Assembly (NCBI RefSeq): GCF_001665875.1
Contig: NZ_LZTA01000102.1
Location: 124,001 to 188,000, forward strand
Direction of reading: 5' to 3'
Length of the DNA stretch: 64,000 bases
DNA from: Mycobacterium sp. 852002-40037_SCH5390672
GTDB taxonomy: Bacteria > Actinomycetota > Actinomycetes > Mycobacteriales > Mycobacteriaceae
The notes under the pieces are model-generated. The model saw only the letters and a list, made by a program, of their open reading frames with translations, was not told the DNA's origin and searched no databases. Shown here piece by piece: positions 9,615-19,555 of this stretch. The position numbers and the translations under genes are program-made. Each line of letters opens with the position of its first letter. Position 1 is the first letter of the stretch.

Positions 9615-10892
9615 ATGAGACATTTTCCAGTTTGCTTCGAGGCCGCGGACACGGATGAGTACGGTGATCGGGTGGCGGTAGCCGGTGACGCGGAACTGGA
9701 ACGGGTACGCGCGGTTCACCAATTGCGCTCGTATCGCATCGGCTCGGTGCTGCGGATCGGTGTGGTCGGCCTCATGGTCGCAGCCATGATCATCGGCACC
9801 CGCAGATCGGAGTGGCCGCAGGAAAGCGTGCTGATCGTCCTGTACGCGCTCGTCGCGCTGTGTGCGCTCGGATTGGCTTTCGCTCCCTTCCGTGGATGGA
9901 TCGGGTTGGGCCGGTTGGTCGCGATCGGCCGGCTGGAGCCGTTCGCGTTCACCGTCATCGACATTGTCGCGTTGACCGTCTTCCAGTTGTTGTCCACCAA
10001 TGGGATCTATCCGCTCCTGATCATGGCCATGTTGCCGGTCCTGTTGGGACTGGACGTCTCCTCACGCCGGGCGGCGGTGGTGTTGATCTTCTCCATGCTC
10101 GGGTTCGCTATTGCGGTGCTACAAGACCCGGTGATGTCGGGTGCGGTCCGGTTGGCGGAGGCGGGATTCCGGTTCTTGCTCTATGCATTCCTCTGTTGCG
10201 CAGCCTTCTTGGTGGTGCGCATCGAGGAGCGTCATACCCGATCGGTGGCCGGCCTGAGCGCGTTGCGGGAGGAACTGCTTGCTCAAACGATGAACGCCTC
10301 GGACGTGTCACAACGCCGGATCTCGGAATTCATTCACGATGGACCCCTGCAAGACATTTTGGCGGTGCGTCAAGAGCTCGTCGAATTGGATGCGGCGTTC
10401 GACGGCGACGAGCGTGTCGGCCGCGCGCTGACCGGTTTGCAGCTGGCCTCAGAACGGCTGCGGCAGGCCACTTTCGAGCTGCATCCGGCGGTGCTCGAGC
10501 AGGTCGGTCTGGGCGCCGCGGTGCAGCAGCTCGCCGAGTTCACCGCGCAGCGTTCGGGTGTCGACATCACCACCGACATCGAGTATTCGACGCGCAGCGG
10601 CATCGATCCCGTCGTGTTCGGCGTGGTGCGCGAGTTGCTGTCCAACATCGTGCAACACGCCGCGGCCCGTACCGCGACGGTCAGGCTCGGGATCACCGAC
10701 CAGACCTGTGTTCTGCATGTGGTCGACGACGGCGTGGGGTTCAGCCAGGAGACGGTGGCACGCCGCCTGGGGGAGGGACACATCGGGCTGGCGTCGCACC
10801 GCGCCCGGGTGGAAGCCGCCGGGGGAACCCTGCTGTTTCTCGACGTCCCGGTGGGCACCCACGTCTGCGTCGAAGTGCCACTCACGAACTAG
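9615..10892 (+). CDS. Membrane sensor histidine kinase (NarX/HisKA_3 type)
   Basis: A 425-residue kinase. Six hydrophobic segments between about residues 45 and 202 form a membrane sensor without a large outside loop. The HisKA_3 dimerisation region follows with phosphoacceptor H241 in EFIHDGPLQDIL. The ATPase domain shows VRELLSNIVQHAA, VVDDGVGF and GHIGLASHRARVEAAGG. It should phosphorylate the response regulator encoded divergently. The start at 9615 has no strong ribosome site, and a downstream GTG near 9672 would also keep all membrane segments, so the first about 20 residues are uncertain. Confidence 0.9.
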   Translation: MRHFPVCFEAADTDEYGDRVAVAGDAELERVRAVHQLRSYRIGSVLRIGVVGLMVAAMIIGTRRSEWPQESVLIVLYALVALCALGLAFAPFRGWIGLGRLVAIGRLEPFAFTVIDIVALTVFQLLSTNGIYPLLIMAMLPVLLGLDVSSRRAAVVLIFSMLGFAIAVLQDPVMSGAVRLAEAGFRFLLYAFLCCAAFLVVRIEERHTRSVAGLSALREELLAQTMNASDVSQRRISEFIHDGPLQDILAVRQELVELDAAFDGDERVGRALTGLQLASERLRQATFELHPAVLEQVGLGAAVQQLAEFTAQRSGVDITTDIEYSTRSGIDPVVFGVVRELLSNIVQHAAARTATVRLGITDQTCVLHVVDDGVGFSQETVARRLGEGHIGLASHRARVEAAGGTLLFLDVPVGTHVCVEVPLTN

Positions 10893-11095
10893 CCGCTCCG
10901 GCGCACTGTAGCCGCATCCATCGCCCGCGTTACGTGCGTACCAGTGAGGCGGCATAAGGCGATTCCCCTGTGCGCTGTCACCGGCGCTAGCACACATGAA
11001 ACTCACCTCTTGGTCGGTTGCGCGGCGCCCCGAAGACGCGACGGCCTGGCCGAAAGCCACTGGGGTGTCGAGGATTCGATCCGAAGTCGGGTGCC

Positions 11096-11839
11096 TCAGC
11101 CGTAGTCACTGACCAGGAGCCGGTAGCCGGCGTCGAGCTCGTGTTGTTCAAGCAGCTCCGCGTGTCGTTGTTGCCATTGTCCGGAGCGCAGGTCGGCCGC
11201 GAGCCGGGTGAGACCCTGGGCCAGGGAGCTCTCTTCCGCGTACGCCAGCATCGAGATGCCGTTGCGGACAGTGGGATCAAGATAGGCCGCGGGCCGGCGC
11301 CAAAAGGCGGCGCCGAATCCGTCGGTGCAGTCGTGCGGTACGGGCACGGTGTGCACCTGCGCCCCTCCCAACAGCTCCACCAATCGTTCAACCGGTACGT
11401 ACAGTGCCTCGTTGATCCGAGCGGCGTCGGGCAGATATTCACGCAGCAACCAGAAGTTGCCTACCACCGCTTGATCCCAGGTGAAGACCACGATTCGGCG
11501 GCGGCTGACGCGGCGTAACTCGCCGATCCCGGCGGCGAGATCGCCCCAGTGGTGCACGGTCAACAAGGCCATCGCTGCGTCAACGCACTTGTCGCGCAGC
11601 GGCAAGGCCTCCGCCACGGCCTGGACACACGGCGCTGCTCCCGGGGGACGCTGGGCGATCATCACCATGCTGGGTTCGATCGCGGCGACGGTCTGGGCCG
11701 GTTCATAGGAGCCCGTGCCGGCCCCGACGTTGACGACGGTGTCCATCATTGCCAGGGCGGTATCCACTTGCGACGCGATCCGCGGGTCGGGTCGACGAGT
11801 GCTGCGATAGGTGGCGCCGATCCGGTCGTAGGCGACCAT
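11096..11839 (-). CDS. SAM-dependent methyltransferase (class I)
   Basis: A 247-residue class I methyltransferase. The SAM-binding motif I is VVNVGAGTGSYEP, followed by an acidic strand end in VAAIEPS and a later ALLTVHHWGDL typical of the Methyltransf_11 family. I start at ATG 11839 (MVAYDRIGATY) because the first 17 codons of a longer frame have a TTG start and no recognisable content. It stands alone, between the histidine kinase and the FAD dehydrogenase, and is separated from both. The substrate is not evident; small-molecule methylation is likely. Confidence 0.82.
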   Translation of the reverse strand: MVAYDRIGATYRSTRRPDPRIASQVDTALAMMDTVVNVGAGTGSYEPAQTVAAIEPSMVMIAQRPPGAAPCVQAVAEALPLRDKCVDAAMALLTVHHWGDLAAGIGELRRVSRRRIVVFTWDQAVVGNFWLLREYLPDAARINEALYVPVERLVELLGGAQVHTVPVPHDCTDGFGAAFWRRPAAYLDPTVRNGISMLAYAEESSLAQGLTRLAADLRSGQWQQRHAELLEQHELDAGYRLLVSDYG

Positions 11840-11936
11840 CAACCCAGGATGACGCAGGTTGGACCGATGCGCCAGGACGGCCGGTGCCAAATCACCCGAC
11901 AGTGGCCCACGCTCGCCACCCTCACATCGGCCCCGG

Positions 11937-13553
11937 CTATTTCAGGTCGACCGACTTCCCGGTCGCGGCCGTGTGACCCGCACGATAGCCGAAAACCATT
12001 GCCGGGCCCAGGGTTCCGCCGGCGCCGCCGTAGGCCCGCCCCGTCACGCCGGCCATCGCATTGCCGGCGGCGAAAAGACCCGGTATCGGCTCGCCACCGA
12101 CATGCAGGACGCGGGCGTCCTGATCGGTGCGCGGGCCGCCCTTGGTGCCCATCGCACCGATGCTCACCGGCACCGCGTAGAAGGGAGCGGTGTCGATCGG
12201 GCCCAGAGTTCTACCGGCCGGTGTGGTCGCGCTGTCGTCGCCCCAGTAGCCGTCGTAGGCGCTCGACCCGCGTCCGAAGTCGGGGTCGGCACCGGCGGCC
12301 ACATGACGGTTCCAGCTCTCGACCGTGCGGGCCAGACCGTCGGCGTCGACACCGGTCTTGGCGGCCAACTCGGCAAGGTCCGCCGACTCGCAGAACCAGT
12401 GCGGGACGGGTTGCCCCGGTTCGATACCAAGGAATCCGTAGCGCTGCAAGTGAATCGAATCGAACACCATCCACCCGCGATCGTTGACGTACCCGCCGCG
12501 AGGGTCCAGGTAGTGGAAGGCGCCGGCCATCGAGTTGTAATCGCACGCCTCGTTGACGAAGCGCCGGCCGGCTGAGTTGACGATGATGCTGCGTGGCCGC
12601 GTTCTTTCCAGTCGCACGCTGCGACTGCGCGGTCTGCCCTCGATGGTGTCGCCCGGGATTTGCACGATCGGCACCCACCACGCCTCGCCCATGTTGGCCA
12701 GGTCCGCCCCGTGCTCCATCGTCATGCGCAAACCGTCGCCGGTGTTGTTGGGCGGAGAGACCGCGCCGTGCATGGGGCCGCGCAGAAAGGCTTGTGCCAG
12801 AGCCGGATCCCACTCGAAGCCGCCGGTGCCCAGGATAACGCCGCGCCGCGCGCGAACACGGATCGTGTGATCCGATAGCGCCACTCGCACCCCGGTGATT
12901 TCTCCACCTTCCGCGATGAGTCCGTCGGCCCGGGCATTGGTGTGCGGGGTCACCCCGGCGTCCAGCAGACCCTTGAGGAGTCCCGCGATCAGTGCCGTGC
13001 CCGCCACGCACAGATGACCGGTTCGCTCGTCGATCGCCGCGTGCAGGCGCGCCCTGGTCTCGGCGTCGAAACCCACGTTGGACCAGTCGGCGGGGAAAGA
13101 CGTGATCCGCGATGACCATTCGCCCAGTTGAGCCAGATCGAAGGGGGCCGCACTCAGCGACCTGCCGCCGGTCGGCTGCCCTCCCGGTAATTCGGGACGA
13201 TAGTCGGGGAAGCCGGTCGCAATCTCGAACTGAAGTCCGCTGTGTGCCTCGATGAAATCGAGCATCGCCGGGCCGGTGCGCACGAACGTCTCGACCAACT
13301 CGTCGTCCATCGAGCCGAGCGACTGGGCACGCAGGTACCGTAACGCGTCGGCAGGGGTCAATTCGCCGTCGGGAGAACGGTTATGGGCGGGGATCCACAC
13401 GATGCCGCCGGATACGGCGGTGGTCCCGCCGACGGTCGGAGCCTTTTCATAAACCTCCACCGAGGCGCCCACTACGGCCGCGGTCAGCGCGGCGGTCAGG
13501 CCCGCGCCCCCACTGCCCAGCACGACGACATCGACTTCGTGGTCCCATGACAT
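11937..13553 (-). CDS. FAD-dependent dehydrogenase, ketosteroid Delta1-dehydrogenase/fumarate reductase-like
   Basis: A 538-residue flavoprotein of the FAD_binding_2 family. The dinucleotide fold is at the N-terminus (VVVLGSGGAGLTAAL), with VGGTTAVSGGIVWIP following. The C-terminal GRAYGGAGGTLGPAMVFGY is the FAD/substrate segment shared with 3-ketosteroid dehydrogenases. Such enzymes desaturate ring or chain carbons next to a carbonyl. It follows the IclR gene by 14 bases on the same strand, so the two form an operon divergent from the ring-cleavage operon. A second member of the family is encoded at 17814-19553. A ring-desaturating role before aromatic cleavage is plausible but inferred. Confidence 0.85.
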   Translation of the reverse strand: MSWDHEVDVVVLGSGGAGLTAALTAAVVGASVEVYEKAPTVGGTTAVSGGIVWIPAHNRSPDGELTPADALRYLRAQSLGSMDDELVETFVRTGPAMLDFIEAHSGLQFEIATGFPDYRPELPGGQPTGGRSLSAAPFDLAQLGEWSSRITSFPADWSNVGFDAETRARLHAAIDERTGHLCVAGTALIAGLLKGLLDAGVTPHTNARADGLIAEGGEITGVRVALSDHTIRVRARRGVILGTGGFEWDPALAQAFLRGPMHGAVSPPNNTGDGLRMTMEHGADLANMGEAWWVPIVQIPGDTIEGRPRSRSVRLERTRPRSIIVNSAGRRFVNEACDYNSMAGAFHYLDPRGGYVNDRGWMVFDSIHLQRYGFLGIEPGQPVPHWFCESADLAELAAKTGVDADGLARTVESWNRHVAAGADPDFGRGSSAYDGYWGDDSATTPAGRTLGPIDTAPFYAVPVSIGAMGTKGGPRTDQDARVLHVGGEPIPGLFAAGNAMAGVTGRAYGGAGGTLGPAMVFGYRAGHTAATGKSVDLK

Positions 13554-13567
13554 GGACTGCTATCCCT

Positions 13568-14245
13568 TCAGCTCAGTAGCTCCGATAACTGCTTGGCGGC
13601 CTTGACGACGGCATCTTTGCCGCGCAGCACGACGTCTTCTCGGTGTGAGATGAGGTTGATGCACGTGGGCGGCGACGGCACCGGGCGGCGCACCCCGACG
13701 GCCAGGCCGTAGGTGTTCGGTTCGATCTCGCCGTAGGTCGTCACCCAACCGCGTTCGCGCGCACGGGAAACCAGCTCTCGTTCGCCCGGGCGCGGAGGCA
13801 TGCACGCGAGCAAGGCGATCCCGGCGGCGCCGCGGTCCAGCGGGTATCGGCTGCCTTCGTGAAAGGAGAGCTGGTAGGCGACATGGCTGGGCACGATCAC
13901 CGCGATCGCCACCTGCTGGTCGCCTTCGGCGATGAGCAGGGACACGGTCGTGCCGAGCTCGTCGGCCAGCGCGCGCAGCGTCGGCATACTCACCTGCCGA
14001 ACATTGCGGTCGAAGGAGGCGCCGAGCACGGCGAGGCCCGCCGCCGGCCGGTAGCGCCCGTCCTCTCCCTTGGCGACCAGTCGAAACTCGGCCAACGTCG
14101 TCAGCAATCGGTAGGCGATGGTGCGATGCACCCCTACCTGATCGGCGAGTTGTTGCACCGTTAGTCCGCTGGGGGAATCCGCCACCATCTGCAGGGCGGT
14201 CAGACCCCTGGCCAGGGTCTGCGAACCGGTACCAGACCCCGTCAC
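13568..14245 (-). CDS. IclR-family transcriptional regulator
   Basis: A 225-residue regulator with an N-terminal winged helix-turn-helix (RGLTALQMVADSPSGLTVQQ, HRTIAYRLLTTL) and a C-terminal IclR effector domain (YPLDRGAAGIALLA). IclR proteins commonly control aromatic degradation operons in response to pathway metabolites. It is transcribed divergently from the meta-cleavage operon starting at 14320, and a set of inverted repeats lies between them (14289-14315). It most likely controls both directions. Whether it is an activator or a repressor cannot be told from sequence. Confidence 0.92.
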   Translation of the reverse strand: MTGSGTGSQTLARGLTALQMVADSPSGLTVQQLADQVGVHRTIAYRLLTTLAEFRLVAKGEDGRYRPAAGLAVLGASFDRNVRQVSMPTLRALADELGTTVSLLIAEGDQQVAIAVIVPSHVAYQLSFHEGSRYPLDRGAAGIALLACMPPRPGERELVSRARERGWVTTYGEIEPNTYGLAVGVRRPVPSPPTCINLISHREDVVLRGKDAVVKAAKQLSELLS

Positions 14246-14288
14246 AGCCTTGACAGACTTTCGCGCGAGAGCGAAGCTCTATATATAA

Positions 14289-14315
14289 CGCACATCAGTG
14301 TGCGATATTAGCACA
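14289..14315. promoter_or_regulatory. Probable IclR operator: overlapping inverted repeats
   Basis: Between the divergent IclR and hydrolase genes lie CGCACA-TCAG-TGTGCG (14289-14304) and, sharing its right arm, TGTGC-GATATTA-GCACA (14299-14315). Three half-sites at regular spacing in a divergent regulator promoter fit a dimer-of-dimers IclR site. An AT-rich TATATATAAC stretch directly to the left may hold a promoter -10 element. Confidence 0.7.
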
Positions 14316-14319
14316 CGTA

Positions 14320-15234
14320 GTGAGCCGAAAACGAGAACGAGATTTCCCGATCTGGAGGCCGGACAGCACCGTGGCGGAGTTCGAGAGCATCTGGAGCGAT
14401 CTCCAGGGCGTCGCGTTCGAGCAGGGTTACCTCGACGCCGGGGGAGTGCGGACCCGCTACCTGCGCGCCGGTGATCCCGGGAAGCCTGTGCTGGTCTTGT
14501 TGCACGGATCCGGCGGCCACGCCGAGGCTTACGTGCGCAATCTGGGTGCGCACGCCGAGCATTTCTGGACCTGGTCGATCGACATGCTGGGCCACGGGTA
14601 CACCGACAAGCCGGGCCACCCGCTGGAAGTAGCCCACTACGTCGCGCACCTAATGGCCGTGCTGCGCACCATCGGTGTGGACCGCGCTTACCTCAGCGGC
14701 GAATCGCTCGGTGGCTGGGTGGCCGCGCGCGCCGCTGTCGACCATCCGGATGTGGTTGAGCGACTGGTGCTGAACACTGCGGGCGGCTCGCAGGCCGATC
14801 CCGTGGTGATGCAACGGATCATCACGCTGTCCATGGCGGCCGCCGAGGACCCGACCTGGGAAACGGTGCAAGCGCGTATCACATGGCTGATGGCCGACAA
14901 GTCAAAGGCATATGACGACCTGGTCGCCAGCCGCCAGCGCGTCTATCGCCAACCCGGGTTCGTCTCCGCGATGAGTGACATCATGGCGTTGCAGGATCCC
15001 GAGATTCGGGCGCGCAACATCCTCGGCCCGGACGAATACGGGTCGATCGTCGCCCCGACGCTGGTGCTGTGGACCAGTGACGATCCCACCGCCGACGTGA
15101 CCGAGGGACGTCGCATGGCGTCGATGATTCCGGGCGCGCGCTTCGAGGTGATGCCCGGTTGTGGCCACTGGCCGCAGTACGAGGACGCCAAGACCTTCAA
15201 TCGCCTGCATCTCGACTTCCTGCTGGGCCGGTAA
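14320..15234 (+). CDS. Alpha/beta hydrolase, meta-cleavage product hydrolase type (MhpC-like)
   Basis: A 304-residue alpha/beta hydrolase. The oxyanion region is [13 protein letters not shown], the nucleophile S129 is in GESLGG and the catalytic histidine is in [10 protein letters not shown], a C-terminal pattern like MhpC and other C-C bond hydrolases of catechol meta-cleavage. It should hydrolyse the ring-fission product made by MhpB. The frame opens at GTG 14320 directly after the operator; GTG 14371, with GGAGG upstream, is a plausible true start. It overlaps mhpA by one base. Confidence 0.85.
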   Translation: MSRKRERDFPIWRPDSTVAEFESIWSDLQGVAFEQGYLDAGGVRTRYLRAGDPGKPVLVLLHGSGGHAEAYVRNLGAHAEHFWTWSIDMLGHGYTDKPGHPLEVAHYVAHLMAVLRTIGVDRAYLSGESLGGWVAARAAVDHPDVVERLVLNTAGGSQADPVVMQRIITLSMAAAEDPTWETVQARITWLMADKSKAYDDLVASRQRVYRQPGFVSAMSDIMALQDPEIRARNILGPDEYGSIVAPTLVLWTSDDPTADVTEGRRMASMIPGARFEVMPGCGHWPQYEDAKTFNRLHLDFLLGR

Positions 15235-16952
15235 TGGTCGCACCGGGGCAAGCGGTACCTGACATCGAGACCGATGTTCTCGTGGTGGGCGCGGGTCCGG
15301 TCGGCTTAACCCTGGCCAACATCCTTGGCCTGCAGGACATCCGCACGCTGGTGGTCGACGAGCGGGACACCCTCATCGACTATCCGCGCGGGGTGGGACT
15401 CGATGACGAGGCGTTGCGCACCTTCCAGTCGATCGGGCTTGCCGACCGGGTGCTGCCGCATACCGTGCCCAACCAGATTCTGCGCTTCGTCGACGCCAAA
15501 CGCCGGGTGCTCGCCGAAATGGCCCCACCGGATGCGCGTTTCGGCTGGCCGAAGCGAAATGGCTTCGTGCAACCGCTCGTCGACGCCGAATTGCTTGCCG
15601 GCTTGGACCGATTCGAGCACGTCCAGGTGTGGTGGGGACGTCCGATGGCGGCATGCCAGGAAAGCGGCGACGGGGTGACCGTCGAACTCGGTGGCGACAA
15701 CGACGGCGACACCTCACGTCTGCGGGCGCGCTATGTGGTGGGGTGCGACGGCGGTCGCAGCATGACCCGCCGGATGATGGGTGTGTCTTTCGACGGAACG
15801 ACCTCCTCGACGCGCTGGCTAGTGGTCGACATCGCCAACGACCCGCTCGGGCACCCGAACAGCGAAGTCGGCGCCGACCCCGAACGCCCGTACGCCTCGA
15901 TCTCGATCGCTCACGGAATTCGCCGCTTCGAGTTCATGATTCACGCCGACGAGACCGATGAGCAGGCCGAAGATCCCGCGTTCCTGACGCAGATGCTGGC
16001 CCGGATGGTGCCACACCCCGACCGGGTCGACGTGATCCGGCGCCGGGTGTACACGCACCACTCGCGGATCGCTGGCGCGTTCCGCCAGGGCCGGCTCCTA
16101 CTGGCCGGCGACGCCGCCCACCTGATGCCGGTGTGGCAGGGGCAGGGCTACAACAGCGGGATCCGGGACGCGTCGAACCTGGGCTGGAAGCTCGCGGCGG
16201 TGGTGAGCGGTCGGGCCGACGACACGCTGCTGGACAGCTATGACGTGGAACGCCGCAAGCACGCCCGCGCGATGATCGACCTGTCCACCATGGTGGGCAG
16301 GGTGATCTCACCGACCAACCGCCGGCTGGCCACCGCGCGAGATCTCCTGATCCGGTCGGCATCAATCGTGCCGTCGCTCAAGCGATATGTGTTGGAGATG
16401 CGGTTCAAGCCGATGCCGCGCTACGAGCACGGAGCCGTCGTGCATGCCGCGCCGGGCCGCACCGATTCCCCGGTGGGAACGCTGTTCGTCCAGCCACGCG
16501 TCGACACCCGAGAGCAGCAGAACGTGTTGCTCGACGACGTGCTCGGTTCGTGGTTCGCCGTGCTGTGCTGGAACAACAACCCACGCAAAATTCTCGGCGA
16601 TGTAGCGTTCGCGAACTGGAAAGCACTGGGCGCCCGATTCTTTGCGCTCCGGCCGGCGACCCAGCTGCACTGGACCGGACACGACGACCCCGACGTCGTG
16701 GTCGTCGGTGACCGGCATGGTGGCCTGAAATCCTGGTTCGACACCCACTCCGACTCGGTGCTGTTCCTGCGCCCCGACCGGTGCATCGCCGGTGCCTGCA
16801 TCGCTCAGCGCGCCCCCGAGCTGAGCGCCGCACTTATCGACGCACTCACACTCACGCCGCGAGGGGGTGATTTGCAAAGTGGCACTGGCTCTGTGCTGTA
16901 TGTCGCACAGCCCTCTCCTGAATCTTCCGGGGCCGTCGCGGGACCTGCTTGA
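15234..16952 (+). CDS. mhpA: FAD-dependent aromatic hydroxylase, 3-(3-hydroxyphenyl)propionate hydroxylase type
   Basis: A 572-residue class A flavin monooxygenase very close in pattern to MhpA. The FAD fold is [39 protein letters not shown] and [12 protein letters not shown] match MhpA blocks. [18 protein letters not shown] binds FAD and substrate. The reaction adds a hydroxyl beside an existing phenol to give a catechol, using NAD(P)H and O2. The ATG overlaps the hydrolase stop. The C-terminal end overlaps mhpB by 74 bases, so the last about 25 residues are unconserved. The true substrate could differ from hydroxyphenylpropionate. Confidence 0.9.
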   Translation: MVAPGQAVPDIETDVLVVGAGPVGLTLANILGLQDIRTLVVDERDTLIDYPRGVGLDDEALRTFQSIGLADRVLPHTVPNQILRFVDAKRRVLAEMAPPDARFGWPKRNGFVQPLVDAELLAGLDRFEHVQVWWGRPMAACQESGDGVTVELGGDNDGDTSRLRARYVVGCDGGRSMTRRMMGVSFDGTTSSTRWLVVDIANDPLGHPNSEVGADPERPYASISIAHGIRRFEFMIHADETDEQAEDPAFLTQMLARMVPHPDRVDVIRRRVYTHHSRIAGAFRQGRLLLAGDAAHLMPVWQGQGYNSGIRDASNLGWKLAAVVSGRADDTLLDSYDVERRKHARAMIDLSTMVGRVISPTNRRLATARDLLIRSASIVPSLKRYVLEMRFKPMPRYEHGAVVHAAPGRTDSPVGTLFVQPRVDTREQQNVLLDDVLGSWFAVLCWNNNPRKILGDVAFANWKALGARFFALRPATQLHWTGHDDPDVVVVGDRHGGLKSWFDTHSDSVLFLRPDRCIAGACIAQRAPELSAALIDALTLTPRGGDLQSGTGSVLYVAQPSPESSGAVAGPA

Positions 16953-17817
16953 CGACATCGAGGGCGCGATCGCCCAGGCGCGTGGCTTCGTCGAAGAATT
17001 TGACCCCGAATTGGTCGTCAGTTTTTCCCCGGATCACTACAACGGCTTCTTCTATAAGGTGATGCCGCCCTTCTGCATCGGCACCAGTGCCCGCGGCGTA
17101 GGCGACTACGGCACCCACGCCGGCCCGCTGAACGTGCCGGAACAGCTTGCGGGCGACTGCGCGAAGGCGGTCCTCGACGCGGGTGTCGACGTCGCGGTAT
17201 CGGCCAGCATGGACGTCGATCACGGCACCGTCCAGCCTCTCGAAAAGCTCTTCGGCGACGCCACCTCGCGTCCGGTGATACCGATCTTCGTCAACGCCAT
17301 CGGCGTGCCGCTGGGGCCGATGCACCGTTGCCGTGCACTCGGTACCGCCGTCGGCGGCTATCTGGGCACCCTGGACAAGCGCGTTCTGATACTGGGATCC
17401 GGTGGGCTTTCCCACAGCCCACCGGTGCCAACCCTGGCCACCGCGCCCGCGCCGGTACTCGAGCGGATCGTGCACGGCCGGCCGATGACATCCGAGCAGC
17501 GCCAGGCCCGGCAGGCCGCAGTCATCGATGCCGCCAAGAATTTCGCCGCAGGTGAGAGTGGGCTGCAAGCACTCAACCCGACGTGGGATCACCGATTCCT
17601 GGAAATCATCGACGGAGGATGGCTGAGCGAATTGGACGGGTGGTCGAATGCGTTCGTCGCCCACGAGGGCGGCAGCTCCGCGCAGGAAATCCGCACGTGG
17701 GTGGCGGCATTCGCGGCGCTGGAAGCAGCGGGACCCTACGAAACCACCGGACGCTACTACAAACTGGCACCCGAACTGATCGCCGGTTTTGCCATCCGAA
17801 CGGCACTTCCGAAATGA
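16879..17817 (+). CDS. mhpB: Extradiol catechol dioxygenase, MhpB type
   Basis: A 312-residue class III (LigB-type) extradiol dioxygenase. Starting at GTG 16879 gives [14 protein letters not shown], which aligns without offset to the E. coli enzyme and places the two catalytic histidines at exactly H115 (MDVDHG) and H179 ([10 protein letters not shown]). PDHYNGFFY and MPPFCIG are also family signatures. It opens a catechol ring next to the hydroxyls using Fe(II) and O2. It overlaps mhpA upstream and the FAD dehydrogenase downstream (ATGA). Downstream hydratase and aldolase genes (mhpD, mhpE) are not in the window. Confidence 0.93.
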   Translation: MALALCCMSHSPLLNLPGPSRDLLDDIEGAIAQARGFVEEFDPELVVSFSPDHYNGFFYKVMPPFCIGTSARGVGDYGTHAGPLNVPEQLAGDCAKAVLDAGVDVAVSASMDVDHGTVQPLEKLFGDATSRPVIPIFVNAIGVPLGPMHRCRALGTAVGGYLGTLDKRVLILGSGGLSHSPPVPTLATAPAPVLERIVHGRPMTSEQRQARQAAVIDAAKNFAAGESGLQALNPTWDHRFLEIIDGGWLSELDGWSNAFVAHEGGSSAQEIRTWVAAFAALEAAGPYETTGRYYKLAPELIAGFAIRTALPK

Positions 17818-19553
17818 CGGCGGCGTTGGACGGTTTCGATCATGTTGTCGACGTACTGATCGTCGGGTCCGGCGGTGGCGGCATGACCGCAGCGCTGACG
17901 GCCCAGGCCGCCGGGCTCGACACATTGGTGATCGAAAAGTCCTCCCACTTCGGAGGTTCCACCGCCTTGTCCGGGGGCGGCATTTGGGTTCCAGGGGCTC
18001 CCGCGCAACGGCGGGAGGGCTATGTGCCCTCGCCCGAAGGCGTCGTGGAGTACCTCAAACAGATCACCGAGGGCCTGGTCAGCGAGGCACGGCTACGGCA
18101 ATACGTCGAGACCGCACCACAAATGCTGCAGTTCTTGGAGCGACTGTCCGGGTGGTTCGAATTCGTCTGGAAGCCCGGCTATGCCGACTACTACCCGGAG
18201 TTGCCCGGTGGCTCCGAATTGGGCAGCACCATCAACGTGCCGCCCATCGACCTGCGGAAGTTGGCTTCCGACGAGCAGAAGCTGCTGCAGCCCCTGACCC
18301 TGGCCCCGAAGGGAATCTGGTTGGGGCCCAAGGAGCTGCGCACGTTCTACCGGATCAGGCAGTCGTGGGCCGGCAAAGCCGTTCTGCTCAAGTTGATTTC
18401 GCGGATGGTCCGGGCCAGGGTGTTCGGCGAACGGATGGCCGCGATCGGCCAGTCGCTGGCGGCCCGGCTCCGGTTGGCGCTGAGGGAAAGCGGCATCCCG
18501 CTATGGCTGGACTCGCCGATGGTCCAGTTGCTCACCGACTCCGACGGGGCGGTCACCGGTGCGGTGGTGGAACGCGAGGGCACGTCGCAGCGGATCGGCG
18601 CGCGCCTGGGTGTCATCATGGCGTCCGGGGGATTCGACCACGACCTGGCGTGGCGCAAAGAACTTTTGCCCGAGGTGGACCAAGACTGGAGCTTTGGCAA
18701 CCCCGCAGCAACGGGCGACGGTATCCGCGCCGGCCAAAAGGTCGGCGCCGCAACGGACCTGCTCGATGAGGCCTGGTGGTTCCCCGCGATCCAGTGGCCG
18801 GACGGCCGCATGCAGTTCATGCTTAACGAACGAATGATGCCCGCGCAGTTCATCGTCAACGGTGCGGGCAAGCGCTTCATCAACGAGGCGGCTCCCTACA
18901 TGGACTTCGGTCACGCCATGATCGATGGTCAGAGGTCCGGCATCACCCACATCCCGTGTTGGTTGATCACCGACCACCGTTCGTTCAATCGCTACGTCGT
19001 TGGGGGACACCTGCCGATACCCAGGATTCCGGGGGCTCCGGTGCCCACCGGCCGCAAGGTTCCGCCGGCTTGGCTGGAATCGGGCGTGGTCAAGGCGGCC
19101 ATGACGTGGGACGACATGGCGACAAAGATCGGGGTGCCCTCCGACCAGCTTGCCGAAACCGCCAGGCGCTTCAACGAACTCGCCCGCAAGGGCCACGATG
19201 ACGATTTCAACCGCGGCGACAGCGTGTACGACAACTACTACGGTGACCACACCTTGCCCAACCCGAATCTGTATCCGCTCGGTGATCCGCCGTACTACGC
19301 CTTCCGGATCGTTCTCGGGGACCTGGGTACCTCGGGCGGCCTACTGACCGACGAACACGCCCGCGTGCTGCGGACCGACGGCACCGTGGTGCCGGGACTC
19401 TACGCCGTGGGCAACGCCTCCGCGCCGGTGATGGGCCGTAGTTACGCCGGTGCCGGGGCGACCATCGGCCCAGCCATGACCTTCGGCTATGTCGCAGCGA
19501 AACACGTTGCGGCCCAGGCAGTCGACCGAGCCGCTAATACTCATAGGAGGTAA
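17814..19553 (+). CDS. FAD-dependent 3-ketosteroid dehydrogenase-like protein
   Basis: A 579-residue flavoprotein of the KstD/fumarate reductase family, second of two in this cluster. The N-terminal FAD loop is [16 protein letters not shown], followed by [16 protein letters not shown]. The C-terminal [20 protein letters not shown] carries the tyrosine and glycine region used by ketosteroid dehydrogenases. The ATG overlaps the mhpB stop, so it is translated in the ring-cleavage operon, which is unusual for a KstD-like gene. It may desaturate an alicyclic ketone on the way to a phenol for MhpA. That role is inference. Confidence 0.86.
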   Translation: MTAALDGFDHVVDVLIVGSGGGGMTAALTAQAAGLDTLVIEKSSHFGGSTALSGGGIWVPGAPAQRREGYVPSPEGVVEYLKQITEGLVSEARLRQYVETAPQMLQFLERLSGWFEFVWKPGYADYYPELPGGSELGSTINVPPIDLRKLASDEQKLLQPLTLAPKGIWLGPKELRTFYRIRQSWAGKAVLLKLISRMVRARVFGERMAAIGQSLAARLRLALRESGIPLWLDSPMVQLLTDSDGAVTGAVVEREGTSQRIGARLGVIMASGGFDHDLAWRKELLPEVDQDWSFGNPAATGDGIRAGQKVGAATDLLDEAWWFPAIQWPDGRMQFMLNERMMPAQFIVNGAGKRFINEAAPYMDFGHAMIDGQRSGITHIPCWLITDHRSFNRYVVGGHLPIPRIPGAPVPTGRKVPPAWLESGVVKAAMTWDDMATKIGVPSDQLAETARRFNELARKGHDDDFNRGDSVYDNYYGDHTLPNPNLYPLGDPPYYAFRIVLGDLGTSGGLLTDEHARVLRTDGTVVPGLYAVGNASAPVMGRSYAGAGATIGPAMTFGYVAAKHVAAQAVDRAANTHRR

Positions 19554-19555
19554 CG

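Noticed and set aside
10893-11095. A 38-codon frame starting at ATG 10995 between the kinase and methyltransferase genes
   Set aside because: No ribosome site, no recognisable domain and a random-looking composition; treated as non-coding.
14251-14288. TTGACA/TATATA sigma-70-like promoter before the meta-cleavage operon
   Set aside because: The spacing is about 24 bases, too long for a working -35/-10 pair.
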